The position numbers were made by a program, and so were the translations under genes. Under the pieces are notes generated by a model that saw nothing but the letters and a program-made list of their open reading frames with translations, had not been told where the DNA came from and did no database searches. A DNA stretch of 8,472 nucleotides from an uncultured Clostridia bacterium (GTDB lineage: Bacteria > Bacillota > Clostridia > Oscillospirales > Acutalibacteraceae): the NCBI GenBank assembly GCA_947626485.1, contig CANQSG010000085.1:1-8472 (forward strand), written 5' to 3'. Shown here piece after piece: positions 5,806 to 8,472 of the stretch (position 1 is the first letter of the stretch; the number at the start of each line of letters is the position of its first letter).

Positions 5806-7464
5806 ATGAAGCTGCGAACCTGTGTCAGCCTGCTGCTGATACTTTGCCTGCTTTTCGCCTGCTGCGGTTGCGGCGGGCAGAAAACGCCGGACGAAACGGC
5901 GAGCCAGCACGGCGGCGCCCAGACGCCCGAAAAGGCGCAGACGATGAATCTGCTTTGCTGCGGGAACGACACCCTCAACCCCTACACCAGCGTCACCAAG
6001 ACGAATCAGGAGCTTACCGGTCTGCTCTTCGACCCGCTCATTAAGCTCGACAACACCTTTCAACCCGTTTACGTCATCGCCGCGTCGTCGAAGGTCGAGG
6101 ACAAAACCTGCACCGTCACGCTGCGGCAGGTCAAATTCACCGACGGCTCAGCCGTCACCGCCGCCGACGTCGTCGCCTCCTTCCGCGCCGCCAAGGCCTG
6201 CGCGCGGTACGCCGCCCAGCTGACCGAGATTCTTTCGGCGACGGCAGACGGTTCGAATGTTCGTTTCGCCCTCAGCAAGCACGACCCCTACGCCGCGAAC
6301 CTGCTCGACTTCCCCGTTTACAAGCAGGGCAGCGAGACCCGCGTCAACGGCGACAATGTCGCCCTCGCGCCGATCGGTTCGGGGCGCTACACCGTCGACG
6401 ACGCGAAGACCATCCTGACGGCGAACCCGTCCTATGCGGGCGGCAAGGTCTCCATCGGCGTCATTTACCTGACCGACACGCCGGACGACGAATCGGTCGC
6501 CCACAACGTCGAGGTCGGCAGCACCGACCTGTATTATACCGACATCAGCGACGGGCAGATCATCCGCATGAGCGCCAAGCGCGCCGACGTGCCGCTGAAT
6601 CACCTCGTCTACCTCGGCATGAATTTAAAGCGCGCACCGCTGAACGACCCCGACCTGCGCTATGCAATCTCGTCGGCGGTCGACCGCGCCGCCATCGCCG
6701 ACACCGCCTATTTCCAGAACGCGACGCCTGCCGCCGGCCCCTTCCCCGCCGTCTGGGCGGACGCAAAGGGCTATCAATCTCTGCAGGAACACGCAAATAC
6801 CGAAATTGCTCTTGTGAATTTGGATCAAACCGGTTATAATAAAAAGGATGCGGCGGGATTCCGCACCGACGCGGCAGGCAAACGGCTGACGCTGCGGCTG
6901 CTTTACAACAAGGAAAACCAGTCCCGCAAGACCGCCGCCGAGCTGCTTGTCAACCAGCTCGCCGAAATCGGCATTTCCGTCACGCTCGACGCCCAGCCCT
7001 TCGCGGCTTATACCGCCGCTTTGCAGGCGGGCAACTTCGACCTTTACCTCGCCGAGGTCAAGCTCTGCAACAATATGGATCTCGGTCCCCTCATCACCCC
7101 CGGCGGCAGCGTCGCCTACGGCATCGCGGCGACGACCTCCGCCCCGGCGAAAACCGATAAAGCGGCGCAGAACACCGCGTCGCGTGACACCTCGTCCGAC
7201 GTCGCTTCCGATTCGAATTCGAGTGACACGGCGTCCGGCGCCGACGAACCCCCGCTTTACACGGCGGCAGAGGCCGTCGCGGGGTTTTACGCCGGGCAGT
7301 ATACCCTCGGTGACCTCATCAACGCCTTTTTGACCGAAATGCCGCTGATCCCCCTTTGCCACCGCAACGGCATCCTGTTTTACGACACCGATATCGAGCC
7401 CGTTCCGGCGGCCTCGGTCAGTGATATCTTCTTCTCGATCGAAACACTCACGCGCAACCGTTAG
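5806..7464 (+). CDS. ABC transporter substrate-binding lipoprotein, peptide/SBP_bac_5 family (552 aa)
   Basis: This is a probable extracellular membrane-anchored binding protein of the oligopeptide/nickel class. Residues 1-18 are a lipoprotein signal peptide, with LFAC giving C19 as the likely lipidated Cys (C20 or C22 are possible). Family landmarks follow: LNPY at 57-60, VKFTDGSAVTAADVVASF at 109-126, GSGRYTV at 191-197, NDPDLRYAISSAVDRAAI at 280-297, and a C-terminal LTEMPLIPL segment. Residues about 442-483 are a Thr/Ser/Ala/Asp-rich low-complexity stretch, where relatives usually have an NPEVDALL-like helix. AAGGAG at 5794-5799 precedes the ATG, only 3 nt after ymdB. No permease or ATPase gene is in the window, so it may serve a transporter encoded elsewhere or act as a peptide receptor. 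The ligand cannot be told from sequence. Confidence 0.88.
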   Translation: MKLRTCVSLLLILCLLFACCGCGGQKTPDETASQHGGAQTPEKAQTMNLLCCGNDTLNPYTSVTKTNQELTGLLFDPLIKLDNTFQPVYVIAASSKVEDKTCTVTLRQVKFTDGSAVTAADVVASFRAAKACARYAAQLTEILSATADGSNVRFALSKHDPYAANLLDFPVYKQGSETRVNGDNVALAPIGSGRYTVDDAKTILTANPSYAGGKVSIGVIYLTDTPDDESVAHNVEVGSTDLYYTDISDGQIIRMSAKRADVPLNHLVYLGMNLKRAPLNDPDLRYAISSAVDRAAIADTAYFQNATPAAGPFPAVWADAKGYQSLQEHANTEIALVNLDQTGYNKKDAAGFRTDAAGKRLTLRLLYNKENQSRKTAAELLVNQLAEIGISVTLDAQPFAAYTAALQAGNFDLYLAEVKLCNNMDLGPLITPGGSVAYGIAATTSAPAKTDKAAQNTASRDTSSDVASDSNSSDTASGADEPPLYTAAEAVAGFYAGQYTLGDLINAFLTEMPLIPLCHRNGILFYDTDIEPVPAASVSDIFFSIETLTRNR

Positions 7465-7508
7465 GCTCGCCTGCGGAAAACGCGACGCTATGTTAAGGAG
7501 GTTTATCC

Positions 7509-7859
7509 ATGATCGCTTATGAAACCAGAACCGGCACCATTCACATCTCGTCGGGCTATCTGTCCAAGCTCATCGGCCAGGCGGTGACGTCCTGCTTCGG
7601 TGTGGTCGGCATGGTGCCAAACGGAGGCAGACAGCGCCTCTTTCACCTGCTCTCCCGCAAACAGACGATCGACCAGGGCATCCGCGTCAAGGGCGACGCC
7701 GACGCCATCACCGTGGAGCTGCACATCGTCGTTGCCTACGGGATGAACATCAACGCCATCGCGAAAAGCATCGTCCACAAAGTCAAGTACACCGTCGGAG
7801 AAGCCACCGGCATCCGGGTGGAAAAAGTCACCGTCAAAGTCGACGGGATCGAGGCGTGA
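7509..7859 (+). CDS. Asp23/Gls24-family protein, YloU-like (116 aa)
   Basis: This small cytoplasmic protein of the Asp23/Gls24 family matches in length and pattern: an N-terminal TGTIHISSGYLSKLIGQAV, a central ITVELHIVVAYGMNINAIAK, and a C-terminal TGIRVEKVTVKVDGI. In Firmicutes the YloU-type member usually sits directly before the DAK2 kinase gene yloV/fakA, as it does here. Members are linked to envelope stress, and a direct role with the kinase is suggested mainly by gene order. A strong AAGGAGG (7495-7501) lies 7 nt before the ATG. There is a 44-bp gap after the binding-protein gene without a terminator, so co-transcription is likely. Confidence 0.92.
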   Translation: MIAYETRTGTIHISSGYLSKLIGQAVTSCFGVVGMVPNGGRQRLFHLLSRKQTIDQGIRVKGDADAITVELHIVVAYGMNINAIAKSIVHKVKYTVGEATGIRVEKVTVKVDGIEA

Positions 7860-7889
7860 GCTTTTTGCGCCATAAGGAGTTGAAACACA

Positions 7890-8472
7890 TTGTTTAACGG
7901 AAACATACTGCGCGACGCCATCCTGTCCGCCGCCAACAATATTTCAAATCAGCGGCGGGCGGTCGACGAATTGAACGTCTTCCCCGTCCCCGACGGCGAC
8001 ACCGGAACCAATATGTCAATGAGCATCGGCAACGCGGCGCGGGAGCTTTCTCGCCTGCAAAACGAGAGCGCGGACAAGGTCGCGAGCGTCGCGGCTTCGG
8101 CGCTGCTGCGCGGCGCGCGGGGCAATTCCGGCGTCATCACCTCCCTGCTCTTCCGCGGCTTTGCCAAGGGCTTCAAGGGTCATGAAGAAGTCACCGCCGA
8201 GAACTTAAGCGCCGCCCTTTCCTACGGCGTGGAAGCGGCTTACAAGGCCGTGATGAAGCCGACCGAGGGCACGATTTTGACGGTCGCGCGTGTGGCGTCC
8301 GAAACGGCTGCCGCGGCGCTCGCCGACGGAAAAGACGCGCTCGGCGTGTTCGAAGCCGCGCTCGACGGCGCCCGCGTCGCCCTCGCGCAGACCCCCGAAC
8401 AGCTGCCGATCCTCAAAAAAGCCGGCGTGGTCGCCGCCCACGGCGATGCGCATGGCAGCCTCATTCCTCCTT
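7890..8472 (+). CDS. fakA: DAK2-domain fatty acid kinase catalytic subunit, FakA/YloV-like (N-terminal part)
   Basis: This is the N-terminal nucleotide-binding DhaL/DAK2 domain of the FakA/YloV family. With FakB it phosphorylates exogenous fatty acids for phospholipid synthesis. The signature LNVFPVPDGDTGTNM is at residues 28-42, with Mg-ATP ligands D35 and D37, and LLRGARGNSGVI at 72-83. The 194 visible residues run off the right edge; full-length relatives are about 550 aa. A TTG at 7890 is taken as start, because an in-frame TGA lies 6 nt before it. AAGGAG at 7874-7879 is 10 nt upstream, and the family N-terminus begins here. The last roughly 14 residues do not match the conserved AGVVDxGG motif expected here, so the window edge may contain a sequence or assembly error or a real divergence. 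Confidence 0.9.
   Translation, partial: MFNGNILRDAILSAANNISNQRRAVDELNVFPVPDGDTGTNMSMSIGNAARELSRLQNESADKVASVAASALLRGARGNSGVITSLLFRGFAKGFKGHEEVTAENLSAALSYGVEAAYKAVMKPTEGTILTVARVASETAAAALADGKDALGVFEAALDGARVALAQTPEQLPILKKAGVVAAHGDAHGSLIPP

Noticed and set aside
6625..7362. 245-residue open frame on the - strand inside the binding-protein gene
   Set aside because: Gly/Arg-rich composition typical of antisense frames in GC-rich genes, and the + strand gene is clearly real.

Overview
The window looks like the right-hand end of an integrated mobile element, the tRNA-Pro gene next to it, and then ordinary chromosomal DNA of a Gram-positive, fairly GC-rich clostridial bacterium. An Oscillospiraceae/Ruminococcaceae-type host is my inference, not proven. 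The pointers are strong AGGAGG-type ribosome binding sites, sigma-A promoters with 17-18 bp spacers, use of TTG starts, a lipoprotein binding protein, and the Firmicutes gene order asp23/yloU-like followed by fakA/yloV-like.

Left part (1-3169, + strand): the 3' end of a probable MobP3-type relaxase, then two tandem tyrosine integrases whose stop and start codons overlap (ATGA). This is a normal recombination end of an integrative conjugative or mobilizable element. The first integrase has all expected catalytic residues. The second has lost 12 residues, including the LGH box with the catalytic His. It also carries a C-terminal extension that resembles a second copy of the N-terminal arm-type DNA-binding domain.

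Junction (3135-3513, - strand): an intact tRNA-Pro(TGG) with encoded CCA and its own terminator abuts the integrase end. A second, truncated copy containing only the 5' 40 nt of the tRNA lies 199 bp upstream, as part of a 45-bp perfect direct repeat. The repeat breaks just after the anticodon loop, where tyrosine recombinases often cross over. The best tRNA promoter lies upstream of the truncated copy, not directly upstream of the intact gene. This is the most unusual structure in the window.

Right part (3546-8472): a - strand XRE regulator with a long helical C-terminal domain, and divergently an apparent operon on the + strand. The operon runs ymdB (cyclic-nucleotide phosphodiesterase family), a peptide-type ABC substrate-binding lipoprotein, an Asp23/YloU-family protein, and the start of a DAK2/FakA-type fatty acid kinase cut by the window edge. 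The two divergent sigma-A promoters flank short palindromes that could be operators. A regulator with a repeat-like sensor domain opposite an orphan peptide-binding lipoprotein suggests possible peptide-responsive control, which is a hypothesis only.
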